DNA of 64,000 bases from the NCBI GenBank assembly GCA_963846315.1, contig CAWJVM010000016.1, positions 124,001 through 188,000 on the forward strand, written 5' to 3'. How positions within the stretch are numbered: the stretch's first letter is position 1; every line of letters begins with the position of its first letter. Shown piece by piece: positions 17,701 to 25,620 of this stretch. The stretch comes from RPQJ01 sp963846315 (GTDB lineage: Bacteria; Pseudomonadota; Gammaproteobacteria; Steroidobacterales; Steroidobacteraceae). The notes under the pieces were generated by a model. The model had not been told where the DNA came from. It did not search any database and saw nothing but the letters and a program-made list of their open reading frames with translations. Both the position numbers and the translations under genes were made by a program.

Positions 17701-17895
17701 CGTCTTGCCGAGGCCCGACTGGCCGAACAGCACGGTCAGCAGCTTGCGCTGGACCCGCCGGGCAAGTTCCGCCGCCTCGTCGTCGCGACCGTGGAAGTAC
17801 GACCGCGTTTCTTCCGAATAGCTCGACAAACCAAGCCACGGGTTTTCCGGATCGATCGTGGTCTCGGTGTCGATATCAGGCTTGATTGTTGTCAT
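14707..17895 (-). CDS. nSTAND1-type NTPase with membrane helix and TPR-like C-terminus
   Basis: 1062 aa. The N-terminus (NPWLGLSSYSEE...YFHGRDDE) and Walker A GQSGLGKTS (58-66), Walker B LLIFDQFEE (149-157) and ISLREDYLAHL (217-227) match the novel-STAND-1 NTPase class. After a winged-helix-like region and a charged coiled coil, one membrane helix spans about 446-467. The remaining 590 residues are alanine-rich helical repeats of TPR character. STAND NTPases oligomerise on sensing a trigger. Here the repeat region is the likely sensor, and the helix would place it on the opposite side of the inner membrane from the NTPase. The ATG overlaps the SIR2-TIR stop (ATGA), so both proteins are probably made in linked amounts. 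The frame upstream of this start is not coding in this phase. Confidence 0.88.
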   Translation of the reverse strand: MTTIKPDIDTETTIDPENPWLGLSSYSEETRSYFHGRDDEAAELARRVQRKLLTVLFGQSGLGKTSLLRAGLVPRLRGSGFCPVYVRIDYAPESPPPADQIKQAIFKVTAEAGYWTRAGSAVAGESLWEFLHHRGDLLRDANEQTLLPLLIFDQFEEIFTLAQADDAGRQRAKRFLDELADLVENRPPADLERRLENDEANADDFDFARADYRILISLREDYLAHLESVKGAMPSITQNRMRLARMNGQQALSAVIQPGGKLVSQEVAESIVRFVAGGSELPNAEVEPSLLSLICRELNTVRQAQGKAEISADLLAGSRDTILTEFYERALADQPAGVRRVIEDELLTESGYRESLAEERVAKALAAAGAEPDALAKLVDRRLLRIEERLDMRRVELTHDVLCGVVRSSRNLRHEREARDEAERQLAAQQERAAETRRTLHKTRRFAMIAAGLMLVALVSAVFGWINWNRAKAADQQAQQARADAEKLVAFLIEDFYAELEPTGRLETMGKLAHMAVSYYDGLPQQLLTPQTQAYRGMALVREGHALLARGSVEEANKKLDAAQEIFSRLRAGGDASETVIVGLALSKFTRFAAWGAQGAPGSTPADLTMVADLLRPLVNQPGASRQVRLVYADTLNFLSHQRADKEQAVADCEVARAILIKMGARDLTDLSAASVYADTSDSQARHSAVLGQIDEAEALGREVFDIAEKVLVQRPGDLRSMHNRALAPGFLSSIATRRHDYAGAVEYAIKSDQASESFVRFNPSNLTAWGMWVSSKNGLADAQFDQGRIAAALATARAMVELRRDPRLPSSLLPVLASSLSDVAALEMLTGQAQAAERTLELSRAATVEALAPMPKGDKSHDVWPVSDEVLSAEIALMSGKAERAFVLADAAARTLRVIEVPDTERVNRNVRLDVLKWALVVAADAAIGTGRYGEAEALLREYLAAPSAAWSLRDPAVRTAAVRVTLAHALSSQGRSREAMELLAPELQRYRAVRAQGARDVDFQHDFAYALYVSALLAEVPRERDALLREAERMLGELSQEAQDLFTVRRLKGRIAAAQV

Positions 17896-19289
17896 GCGCG
17901 GCGCGAATTCGAGAGTTCCTGCAACCGACGGATGAAGTCGGGCGACGGCTCGCCGCCGGGCAGGCGGGAAATGTGCACCGACTTGAATTTCTCGGGCACC
18001 AGCGCTGCCGCCTCGGGGGTCTCGTCGATGCACACGGGCAGGATGAACACGGCTCCCTCGGCGATGTTGCGCGCGCGATCCACTGCGTAGCTCCATTCAC
18101 GACGGAAATACGCTTCGTGGCGGCGCTGCGTCGAACCGGAGATCACGGGCAGGAAGAAGCTGCAACGACCGATGTTGGCGTGGATCTTGCGGTCGTAATC
18201 GTCACCGCCCTCGAGCCGATCGAGGTCGAACCAGGTGACGAGGCCGGCCGCATCCAGCGCCGCTTTCAGCCGCTGCACCGCCGCCAGGTCTTCGCGCGCA
18301 TAGCTGATGAAGATCGCGTTCTCCGGCATCTCCCGCGACGGCGGCAGGAACCGCTGCGGCGCCAGCCCCATGTTCGACGACGCGGCAGCCGGCTGCTGCC
18401 GGCGCAACCAGCGCTGGTGCAGTTCCGCAACGAACGACTCGGCGCCGCTGAACACGCGCGTACGCACGCTCACCTGCTGCAGGAAAGCGAGCAAGCGCTC
18501 GTCCTTCGACGTGTGGTCGTCCGCCAGGATCTCGCCGAAATCGCGCGGGTCGGACAGGCGCTTGCGCTTGGCCATGCGCAGGAACAGGCGCGCCAGCCAG
18601 TTCGAGAAGTCGCTGCCGATCAGCAGCAGGTGGCTGTGCTCGAGTTCGTGAAACAGCTTCTCGGGGGTGAGGTGCTCGGACTGCAGCGCGCAGATGAACT
18701 CGAGCATGTCCTCGTCGGAGACGACGTACGTGGGCGAGGCCGAGAGCTTGCCGAGCATGTGATAGACGACCGGCCGCTGCAGCTGGCTGCGTTCGGCCGG
18801 CAGGTCGGACACGCGGTTCGGTGCGTAGGCGATGACTTCCGCATGCGGTTGGCCGCCGAAGCGCTCGAGGTTGACGGCCTGCTCGAGCAACGGGTCGAAC
18901 GTGGTCGTGATGAAGAGATCGAAGTCGGTGATCTGCGCCAGTTGCCGCAGCGCCATGGGCGGTGCGATCGTCACTTCGCGCATGATCGAACGCAGGCGCG
19001 TATAGGCCTCCTCGCGTCGTCCGCGCTGCCCGAGGTAGCTGCAGACGACGTCGTTGAGCGTGAGCGGCGCGGGGAGCCCGGAGGGATCGACCGACAGCTT
19101 GACCGCCAGCTTCTCGGCCAGCCATTCGTACAGCAGCCGCGGACCCTGGTCGGTGTCGACGCGCAGGAGATCCGGCCCGACGATCGGAATGACCCGGCGC
19201 TCCTCGATGTAATTGAGGAGGTCGTCCCAGGCGTCCTCGTCGAAGCCCCGCAGGTTGTCGCTGTCACGCACCAATGCCGCCGCACCCAT
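17892..19289 (-). CDS. SIR2-like plus TIR domain fusion protein
   Basis: 465 aa, no membrane segment. Residues about 20-290 form a divergent SIR2 domain: glycine-rich VIPIVGPDL (33-41), ITTTFDPLLE (127-136), VVYHMLGKL (174-182) and LLLIGSDFSNWLARLF (221-236). A proline/glutamine linker leads to a TIR domain (about 325-455) with FISYARED, TWFDLDRLEGG and YFRREW. Glu398 in the last motif matches the TIR NADase glutamate. In the SIR2 part the usual catalytic Asn of T-x-N-x-D is Thr130, so that half may be a non-enzymatic ligand binder. Both domain types act on NAD in bacterial immunity (Thoeris, Avs, DSR families). Four-base overlap with the STAND gene makes a two-gene unit. Alternative roles in signalling cannot be excluded. 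Confidence 0.88.
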   Translation of the reverse strand: MGAAALVRDSDNLRGFDEDAWDDLLNYIEERRVIPIVGPDLLRVDTDQGPRLLYEWLAEKLAVKLSVDPSGLPAPLTLNDVVCSYLGQRGRREEAYTRLRSIMREVTIAPPMALRQLAQITDFDLFITTTFDPLLEQAVNLERFGGQPHAEVIAYAPNRVSDLPAERSQLQRPVVYHMLGKLSASPTYVVSDEDMLEFICALQSEHLTPEKLFHELEHSHLLLIGSDFSNWLARLFLRMAKRKRLSDPRDFGEILADDHTSKDERLLAFLQQVSVRTRVFSGAESFVAELHQRWLRRQQPAAASSNMGLAPQRFLPPSREMPENAIFISYAREDLAAVQRLKAALDAAGLVTWFDLDRLEGGDDYDRKIHANIGRCSFFLPVISGSTQRRHEAYFRREWSYAVDRARNIAEGAVFILPVCIDETPEAAALVPEKFKSVHISRLPGGEPSPDFIRRLQELSNSRRA

Positions 19290-19327
19290 CAGCGTGCCTG
19301 CCCTGGGTCTCTGCCCTTCGCGGTCAT
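19289..19327 (-). CDS. Possible 12-residue leader peptide
   Basis: An ATG with a good Shine-Dalgarno (AGGGGGAG, seven bases upstream) opens a 12-codon frame (MTAKGRDPGQAR). Its TGA stop shares a base with the SIR2-TIR start (TGATG). The SIR2-TIR gene itself has only a weak ribosome-binding sequence. The short frame may therefore deliver ribosomes to it. It could be a chance frame; no homology can be claimed for so short a peptide. Confidence 0.35.
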   Translation of the reverse strand: MTAKGRDPGQAR

Positions 19328-19414
19328 GCCCCGACTCCCCCTGCGTTCAATTTGCACGGAGTCTAACGGGAAAACTCAGGGAAAGGGTATCGACGGCCGG
19401 GGGGCCGCCGCCTG

Positions 19415-20002
19415 TCAGCTCGCGAGCGGATTGGGCTGTGACGCCTGCTTGATGCGTGCCCAGACGTCGGCGAACGCTGCCGCCGCGCCGCCCGCTGCGC
19501 GTTCGACCGCAGGGAACTGGTCCTGCAGTTCGTCGAGACGAATCACTGTCTCGGGCCGGCCCTTCGGGAACTCGCCGCGCATCGAGAACACGATGCGTCC
19601 TTCGACCGGCACGTCGTCACCCGCGAACTGCCGCAGCACAGCCACCCGGTCGTACAGCATCGGCAACGGATTCGTGATCATGAAATGCCGCTTCGGACCG
19701 AAGATGGACCATTGCTGCATCTTCTCGCCCGCGAAGACCATGCCGTGCGCGTCGAACAGGTCGAGGGCCAGCAGACCGTTTTGCGTCAGCAGCAGGTAGT
19801 TGATGTGGATCTGGTCGCCCGATCCCGTCGGCAGCAGCACGTTGCGCAACTCGTCGAACGCGACCGACGAGATCACGTTGTCGATGGCGCGACGGGCACG
19901 CACCTGGCGCACCTTTTCACGGATGAAATAGGCGGCAGCGCCGAACAACCCCAGCGCGAAGACGACCCACATCCAAAGCGGCAGACCCAATAACGTCCTC
20001 AA
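19415..20002 (-). CDS. NERD-like domain protein with N-terminal membrane helix
   Basis: 195 aa. One membrane helix (about residues 8-26, LWMWVVFALGLFGAAAYF) precedes a domain resembling NERD, a nuclease-related fold. QIHINYLLLTQNGLLALDLF, then HGMVFAGE and WSIF, follow the family pattern. The usual E-x-K catalytic pair reads D-x-F here, so nuclease activity is doubtful. The start is a TTG that overlaps the thrC stop (TTGA) with AAGGGG eight bases upstream, which makes it part of the thr transcript. It sits between thrC and the SIR2-TIR/STAND genes on the same strand. It could belong to either group. Function unknown. Confidence 0.8.
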   Translation of the reverse strand: MRTLLGLPLWMWVVFALGLFGAAAYFIREKVRQVRARRAIDNVISSVAFDELRNVLLPTGSGDQIHINYLLLTQNGLLALDLFDAHGMVFAGEKMQQWSIFGPKRHFMITNPLPMLYDRVAVLRQFAGDDVPVEGRIVFSMRGEFPKGRPETVIRLDELQDQFPAVERAAGGAAAAFADVWARIKQASQPNPLAS

Positions 20003-21306
20003 GCCGGATTCCCCTTGAGCACGTTGCGCAGGTCATCGAGGCGGGGCGCCACGTTCTGCTGCAACGATGGTAGTGACAACAGGTCGGCGAGCGCCGCTGG
20101 CACCGGCACTTCCGCGCCGATGAGTGGCTCGACGACATCATTGAACTTGGCGGGATGCGCGGTGCCGACCAGCACCCAGCGTTCCTGGCGTCGCTCTGCA
20201 GGCAGCTGCCGGTACAGGTGCGCCGCGGTTGCGGTGTGCGGACACCACGTCTGCCCATACTCGGCGTAGTCGCGCCTGATCGACGCCCGGATTTCGTCAT
20301 CGCTCACGGCGTGCGCGGAAAACGCGCCGCGCAGGTCGTCCAGCTCCGGGAACAGCCAGCGCAGACGTTCCATGTTGCTCGGGTTGCCGACGTCCATGGC
20401 CGATGCAAGCGTCGCCAGGCTCGGACGCGGTTGCCACTCGCCGGTGCGCAGGAAGTCCGCCACGGCCAGGTTGGCGTTGGTCGCGAGCATGACCTCGCCG
20501 ATGGGAAGGCCCGACTTGCGCGCCCAGAGGCAGGCTGCGACGTTACCCAGGTTGCCCGACGGCACGATGTAATTCGGCGCGCGACCGTCGCGGCGAAACA
20601 GTTCCAGGCTCGATTGTGCGTAGTACACCATCTGCGGCAACAGGCGGCCGACGTTGATGCTGTTTGCCGACGACAAGAGCAGGTCCCGACTCAGCACCGG
20701 ATCGACGAATGCTTCCTTGACCATGCGCTGGCAGTCATCGAACGTGCCGGCCACGGCCAGCGTGCGCACGTTCTCGCCCCAGCAAGCGAGCTGCTTTTCC
20801 TGGCGGGGCGACACGAGACCCTGCGGATACAGCACGACCACGTCGACCCAGGGACGCCGATAGAACGCCGCGGCCACGGCACCGCCGGTATCACCGGAGG
20901 TTGCGACCAGGATCGTCAACCGGCGTGGATCACTGCGGGGAATGCGTTCGAGCGAGGCCGCGAGAAACCGTGCGCCGAAATCCTTGAACGCTGCGGTCGG
21001 GCCGTGAAACAGTTCCAGCACCGACAACGGTCCTGCTGCTCCCGCCACTTCCACGACCGGCGCCGGAAAATTGAAGGCGTCACGAACGATGGCCGGTATC
21101 TGCGTCGCTATCGCGTCGCCCGCCGCGAATGGTCGCAGCAGCGCTTCCGCCACTGCCGGCATCGTGTGCGCGCCAGCAAACTCGGTGCGTTTGATCACCG
21201 ACAGTGCGGTCGGCACATACAGGCCGCCGTCCGGCGCCAGACCGCGCGCAATCGCTTCGCTTAGGCCGACGCGGTGCACTGGATTGCGGGTGCTCTGGAA
21301 CTGCAT
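19999..21306 (-). CDS. thrC: Threonine synthase
   Basis: 435 aa. It converts O-phosphohomoserine to threonine with pyridoxal phosphate. FHGPTAAFKDFGARFLA contains the PLP-binding lysine; TSGDTGGAVAAAF is the phosphate-binding loop. The N-terminus (FQSTRNPVHRVGLSEAIARG, LAPDGGLYVP) is typical of the long fungal/gammaproteobacterial type. It follows thrB by two bases in the order thrA-thrB-thrC. The stop overlaps the start of the NERD-like gene. Confidence 0.96.
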   Translation of the reverse strand: MQFQSTRNPVHRVGLSEAIARGLAPDGGLYVPTALSVIKRTEFAGAHTMPAVAEALLRPFAAGDAIATQIPAIVRDAFNFPAPVVEVAGAAGPLSVLELFHGPTAAFKDFGARFLAASLERIPRSDPRRLTILVATSGDTGGAVAAAFYRRPWVDVVVLYPQGLVSPRQEKQLACWGENVRTLAVAGTFDDCQRMVKEAFVDPVLSRDLLLSSANSINVGRLLPQMVYYAQSSLELFRRDGRAPNYIVPSGNLGNVAACLWARKSGLPIGEVMLATNANLAVADFLRTGEWQPRPSLATLASAMDVGNPSNMERLRWLFPELDDLRGAFSAHAVSDDEIRASIRRDYAEYGQTWCPHTATAAHLYRQLPAERRQERWVLVGTAHPAKFNDVVEPLIGAEVPVPAALADLLSLPSLQQNVAPRLDDLRNVLKGNPA

Positions 21307-21308
21307 CG

Positions 21309-22256
21309 TCAGTCACCGACCACGCGTGCGCCCGCACGATCAAAGGCCGACACCCAGCTGTCGGCGTCGAGTCCGTGGCGCGAAAACGCATCGACCATCC
21401 CGCTGCGGACCTTTTCCGCGTCAGCCTCGTCGACCCACGCGAACACGGTGGGACCCGCGCCGGAGATGGATGAGCCCAGCGCGCCGGCTGCCAGCGCCGC
21501 CTGCTTCACGTCGGCGAATCCCGGAATCAGCACCTGCCGCTGCGGTTCGATCACGACGTCGAGCAGCGACTCGCGGATCAACGCGATGTCATTGGTGAAG
21601 CAACCGGCCAGGAACCCAGCCAGGTTGGCCTGCTGCCAGATCACGTCCGACAGCGGCACGGTCTTGCTCAGGATGGCGCGCGCTTCGCGCGTCGGCAGCA
21701 CCATGTGCGGATGCACCAGCACGCAACGGATCGTGTCGGGCACCGGGATCTGCTTCACGAACGGGTTGTCGATGCCAACCGTGAGCACCAGGCCGCCGTA
21801 GAGCGACGGTGCGATGTTGTCCACGTGCACCGAACCGCTCGCGACGGCTTCACCCTGCATCGCGAACTTGAGCAACTCTGTCCGATCGAGCCGCTCACCG
21901 ACCAGCGCGGTCGCAGCCACGATGCCAGCGACGGCCGAAGCCGCCGAACCGCCCAGGCCGGAACCGAGCGGGATGCCCTTCTCGATCTCCAGATCGAAAC
22001 CGTACGGCAGCCCCAGTTCGCGGCACAAGGCGAGCACGGCCATGCCGGCGGTGTTCTTTTCGGCGGCCAGCGGCAGGTTGTCGACCGTGCCCGAGATGGA
22101 GCGGATCGACACGCCACGCTCGGCCCGGCGCGTGGCGCGCACTTTGTCGCCGAGAGCCGCCACGGTGTGACCGAGAATGTCGAAGCCGACGCCGACGTTG
22201 CCGACGCTGGCCGGGGCGAATGCCGTGGCCGACGGGCGGTGGGGATCGCCGATCAC
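21309..22256 (-). CDS. thrB: Homoserine kinase (GHMP family)
   Basis: 315 aa. The GHMP ATP-binding motif PLGSGLGGSAASAV, the N-terminal FAPASVGNVGVGFDILG and the C-terminal ISGAGPTVFAW identify ThrB. It phosphorylates L-homoserine. The start is a GTG overlapping the thrA stop (GTGA), with continuous open frame upstream that belongs to an alternative phase of thrA. It lies between thrA and thrC in the threonine operon. Confidence 0.95.
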   Translation of the reverse strand: MIGDPHRPSATAFAPASVGNVGVGFDILGHTVAALGDKVRATRRAERGVSIRSISGTVDNLPLAAEKNTAGMAVLALCRELGLPYGFDLEIEKGIPLGSGLGGSAASAVAGIVAATALVGERLDRTELLKFAMQGEAVASGSVHVDNIAPSLYGGLVLTVGIDNPFVKQIPVPDTIRCVLVHPHMVLPTREARAILSKTVPLSDVIWQQANLAGFLAGCFTNDIALIRESLLDVVIEPQRQVLIPGFADVKQAALAAGALGSSISGAGPTVFAWVDEADAEKVRSGMVDAFSRHGLDADSWVSAFDRAGARVVGD

Positions 22257-24721
22257 AGCTTGGCTCCGAGGTAGGCACAGACGCGCAGCAGGTCGGCGAA
22301 GACGCCGGCCGCCGTGACGGCTGGACCCGCGCCCGGACCCTGCACGATGAGCGGATTCTTGTCGTAGCGCGCGGTCTCGAAGCGGACGATGTTGTCCGTC
22401 AGCGCGATGTTGGCGAAGGGGTGCGATCGCGGTAGTTCGACGAGGCCGACCTCGGCACGGCCTTGCGCATCGACCGACCCGACGTAACGCAGCACGTGAC
22501 CACGCGCGGTGGCCGCCTGCAACCGCTCGAGCATGGTCTGGTCGAATTCCTGCAACTGCTCGAGGAACGTGTCCACGCCACATGCATTGAGCGCGGCGGG
22601 CACGAGGCTTTCGACTTTGACTTCCGCCATTTCCGTGCGCAGGCCCATCTCGCGCGCCAGGATGATCAACTTGCGCGCCACGTCCATGCCAGACAGGTCG
22701 TCGCGCGGATCCGGCTCGGTGTACCCCAGCGACTTGGCGTGCTGCACCACGTCGGAGAACGGCTGCGAGCCGTCCCACGTGTTGAACAGGTACGCCAGCG
22801 TGCCGGAGAACATGCCCTCGATGCGGCGGATCTCGTCGCCGGTCTCGCGCAGGTCGCGCAGTGTCTGGATCACGGGCAGGCCCGCGCCGACCGTCGCTTC
22901 GTACAGGTAGTGCGAACCCGCCGTGCGCCGCGCGTCCTTGACGCGCTGGTAGTCGGCGTACGGCGCGCTGTTCGCCTTCTTGTTCGGCGTGACGATGTGG
23001 ATGCCTTCCGACAACCAGTGCGGATAGTGCTTTGCCACGTCGGCGCTGGCCGTGCAGTCGATGATCACCGCATGCGGGAAATGATCGGCATGCACGTGGT
23101 CGGCGAACCTGTCGAGATCGAGCGCATCGCCGCCCGCCTTGTATTCGTCGCGCCAGCGCGCCAGGTCGATGGCGCCGGTGGCAAGCCGCATCGTCTTCGA
23201 GCCGGCGATCGCACGCACGCGCAGGTCGAGCTTGAAGTCGCGCGCCAGCCGTTGCATCTGGCTCGCAATCTGTTCGAGCAGCGCGCCACCCACGAGTCCC
23301 GGGCCGATCAGGCCGATCGACACCGTGTGTGCCGAGAGATAGAACGCGGAATGCACCGCACGCAAGGCGCGCGCGCTGCCCCGCCCGTCGATGACGACTG
23401 AAATGTTGCGCTCGGACGCGCCCTGGGCGATGGCCCGGACGTTGACGCCTGCCAGTCCCAGGGCCGCGAAGACCTTGGCGGCGACGCCATGCGCACCGGC
23501 CATGCCGTCGCCGACGACGGCAAGGATGCTGCAGCCGTGGTCGATCTCGATGCTGTGGATCTGCCCTTCGCGCAGTTCCGGGTCGAACGCCCGCCGCACC
23601 ACCCGCTCTGCGCGTTCGGCCTCGGCTTCGGGCACCGCGAAACAGATCGAGTGCTCGGAACTGCCCTGCGAGATGAGGATGACCGAGATGCTTTCTTCGC
23701 GCAGCGCACCGAACAGACGGTGCGCGGTGCCCGGCACGCCGATCATGCCGGCGCCTTCGAGATTCACCAGCGCGATGCGATCGATGGTCGTGATGCCCTT
23801 CACCAGCGGATCGGGATCCGAGCGGTCGTGAATCAGCGTGCCAGGCTTGTCGGCGGCAAACGTGTTCTTGATCCAGATCGGGATGCGCTTCTGGACCGCG
23901 GGCGCCATGGTCGAGGGATGAATGACCTTGGCGCCGAAGTACGCGAGCTCCATCGCCTCGTTGTACGAGAGCGTGTCGATCACCTGCGCCTCGGGCACCA
24001 GACGCGGGTCGGCGCTCAGGACCCCGTCGACGTCGGTCCAGATCACGATCTCGAAGGCATCGAGCAACGAGCCGAAGATCGATGCCGAATAGTCACTGCC
24101 ATTGCGGCCGAGGGTGGTCTGCAGGCCCTGCGTGTCGGTGGCGATGAAGCCGGTGACGACCAGCGTGCCGACGAATTCGGGCGACACCAGCGCAGCCATC
24201 TGCGCCCGGGACTGATCCCAGCGCACGCCCGGCCCCATCGGTCCCCATTCCACCAGCAACGCCTTGCGGGCATCGAGCCACTGCACGTGACCCGCCGCAC
24301 GGCGCCGCAGCAGGCGTTCGAACAGGCGCGTCGACCAGATCTCGCCGTAGCCCGAGATGAGGTCGCGCATCGTGGTCGACGCACTGCGGACCAGCCGGAC
24401 TGTTTGCAGGATGCCGGCGATGTCGCGGCAGTCGACGTCGAGAGCCGCGATGTATTCGTCGCACAGCTCGCCCGCGAGCAACTCGCGCGCAATGCCGACA
24501 TGGCGCTGGCGCAGTTCCTGCAACCGGGTCTCGAGCGCCGGAGAATCCTGCTCGGCGAGGCCGATCAGCCCGAGCAGGGCATCCGTGACGCCCCGGCAGG
24601 CCGACAACACCACCGCCTTGCGTGGCGCCGGGTCGCTCTCGATGATTTTCGCCACGCGCTCCATGCACGCGGCGTCGGCGACGCTCGAACCGCCGAACTT
24701 GTGGACTTTCCAGGCTTGCAC
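22253..24721 (-). CDS. thrA: Bifunctional aspartokinase I / homoserine dehydrogenase I
   Basis: 822 aa, the standard length of the fused enzyme. The aspartokinase half starts VHKFGGSSVADA and holds GRNGSDYSASI and WTDVDGVLSADPR. Paired ACT domains follow (about residues 315-460). The homoserine dehydrogenase half has the NAD(P) site GLIGPGLVGGALLEQI and NKKANSAPYADY. Catalysis starts and later continues the aspartate-to-threonine branch; ACT domains usually confer threonine feedback inhibition. No threonine/isoleucine-rich leader peptide or attenuator was seen in the roughly 150 bases upstream, so thr attenuation as in E. coli is not evident. The fusion points to a gammaproteobacterium. Confidence 0.96.
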   Translation of the reverse strand: MQAWKVHKFGGSSVADAACMERVAKIIESDPAPRKAVVLSACRGVTDALLGLIGLAEQDSPALETRLQELRQRHVGIARELLAGELCDEYIAALDVDCRDIAGILQTVRLVRSASTTMRDLISGYGEIWSTRLFERLLRRRAAGHVQWLDARKALLVEWGPMGPGVRWDQSRAQMAALVSPEFVGTLVVTGFIATDTQGLQTTLGRNGSDYSASIFGSLLDAFEIVIWTDVDGVLSADPRLVPEAQVIDTLSYNEAMELAYFGAKVIHPSTMAPAVQKRIPIWIKNTFAADKPGTLIHDRSDPDPLVKGITTIDRIALVNLEGAGMIGVPGTAHRLFGALREESISVILISQGSSEHSICFAVPEAEAERAERVVRRAFDPELREGQIHSIEIDHGCSILAVVGDGMAGAHGVAAKVFAALGLAGVNVRAIAQGASERNISVVIDGRGSARALRAVHSAFYLSAHTVSIGLIGPGLVGGALLEQIASQMQRLARDFKLDLRVRAIAGSKTMRLATGAIDLARWRDEYKAGGDALDLDRFADHVHADHFPHAVIIDCTASADVAKHYPHWLSEGIHIVTPNKKANSAPYADYQRVKDARRTAGSHYLYEATVGAGLPVIQTLRDLRETGDEIRRIEGMFSGTLAYLFNTWDGSQPFSDVVQHAKSLGYTEPDPRDDLSGMDVARKLIILAREMGLRTEMAEVKVESLVPAALNACGVDTFLEQLQEFDQTMLERLQAATARGHVLRYVGSVDAQGRAEVGLVELPRSHPFANIALTDNIVRFETARYDKNPLIVQGPGAGPAVTAAGVFADLLRVCAYLGAKL

Positions 24722-24868
24722 GCTTCGGACTCGCTTTTTCGGTCGCCCGCCGTGTCACCCGCCCCGCCGCTACCCGCGGTGGGCTGACAGCGGCAGCTCA
24801 CGGGAAAATTCGTGGATTCAAACCTTGAAACTCTATCTTCTTGCAGCGCGGCAGGCAAACTAGCGGCC

Positions 24869-25489
24869 ATGGACGATCAGGACTCCGGCTTGCATGCGGC
24901 GATCCTCGCTGCCGGGCCCGCGACTCGCTTCGGCGGCATCAAGCCGCTCATGCGGCTGCGGGGCGAGCCGGTGCTGCACGAACTGGCGGCAAACGCCGCG
25001 TGTCTGGTGGGCCAGTCTGTCACCGTGGTGATCGGGGCCTACGCCAGGGAGATTGCGCCAGCACTGCGGCAACGGGCGATCTCCATTGCGCTGAACCGGG
25101 GCTGGCAGGAAGGCATCGCGAGTTCGATCCGCGTTGCGGTGAATTCGGCGCCACCTGGATCAGGCGCCCTGCTGTTGCTGCAGGCGGCGCAGGTCGCCGT
25201 CACGGCCGACGACCTGCGCCGCCTGCACGCGACCTGGCAGCGTCACCCGATCCTGATTGCCGCCGCCCTGTACCAGGGTGCTCCGGGCCTGCCGGCGATC
25301 TTTCCACGCTGGTCTTTCCCGGACTTGCTGTCACTGCGCGGCGAACGCGACGCGCGCAGCGTGCTGAGACGCAACATCGAACGTGTCGTCCGGATTCCCA
25401 TGAGCAACGCGGGAATCGACCTCGACACTCCCGACGATCTCCTGCAGATCGAAGCTGCGCAGACCGGCAGCGGTGCGGACCCAGGCTGA
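24869..25489 (+). CDS. MobA-like nucleotidyltransferase
   Basis: 206 aa. HAAILAAGPATRFGGIKPL is the nucleotide-binding loop of MobA/MocA-type NTP transferases, followed by a Rossmann-like domain. Relatives attach CMP or GMP to molybdopterin cofactor, which would link it to a molybdenum hydroxylase, but no such gene is nearby. I use the ATG at 24869; an in-frame ATG at 24812 would add 19 residues without family resemblance. The gene is divergent from thrA. Confidence 0.82.
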   Translation: MDDQDSGLHAAILAAGPATRFGGIKPLMRLRGEPVLHELAANAACLVGQSVTVVIGAYAREIAPALRQRAISIALNRGWQEGIASSIRVAVNSAPPGSGALLLLQAAQVAVTADDLRRLHATWQRHPILIAAALYQGAPGLPAIFPRWSFPDLLSLRGERDARSVLRRNIERVVRIPMSNAGIDLDTPDDLLQIEAAQTGSGADPG

Positions 25490-25620
25490 GTTATTATGTA
25501 AAGGCTGCGAGGCGGACCCTGAGAGGCGTGTCGAGGTTTTCGTCGCCTGCTCCGCGAGGCCCGCCCGGTGGGACCTATCCTCGCGTTACAGCACCCCTTG
25601 TCATTCGTGGAGTCGAGCGT

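Noticed and set aside
24722..24868. thr attenuator/leader peptide upstream of thrA
   Set aside because: No short frame rich in Thr/Ile codons and no terminator-antiterminator pair was seen.
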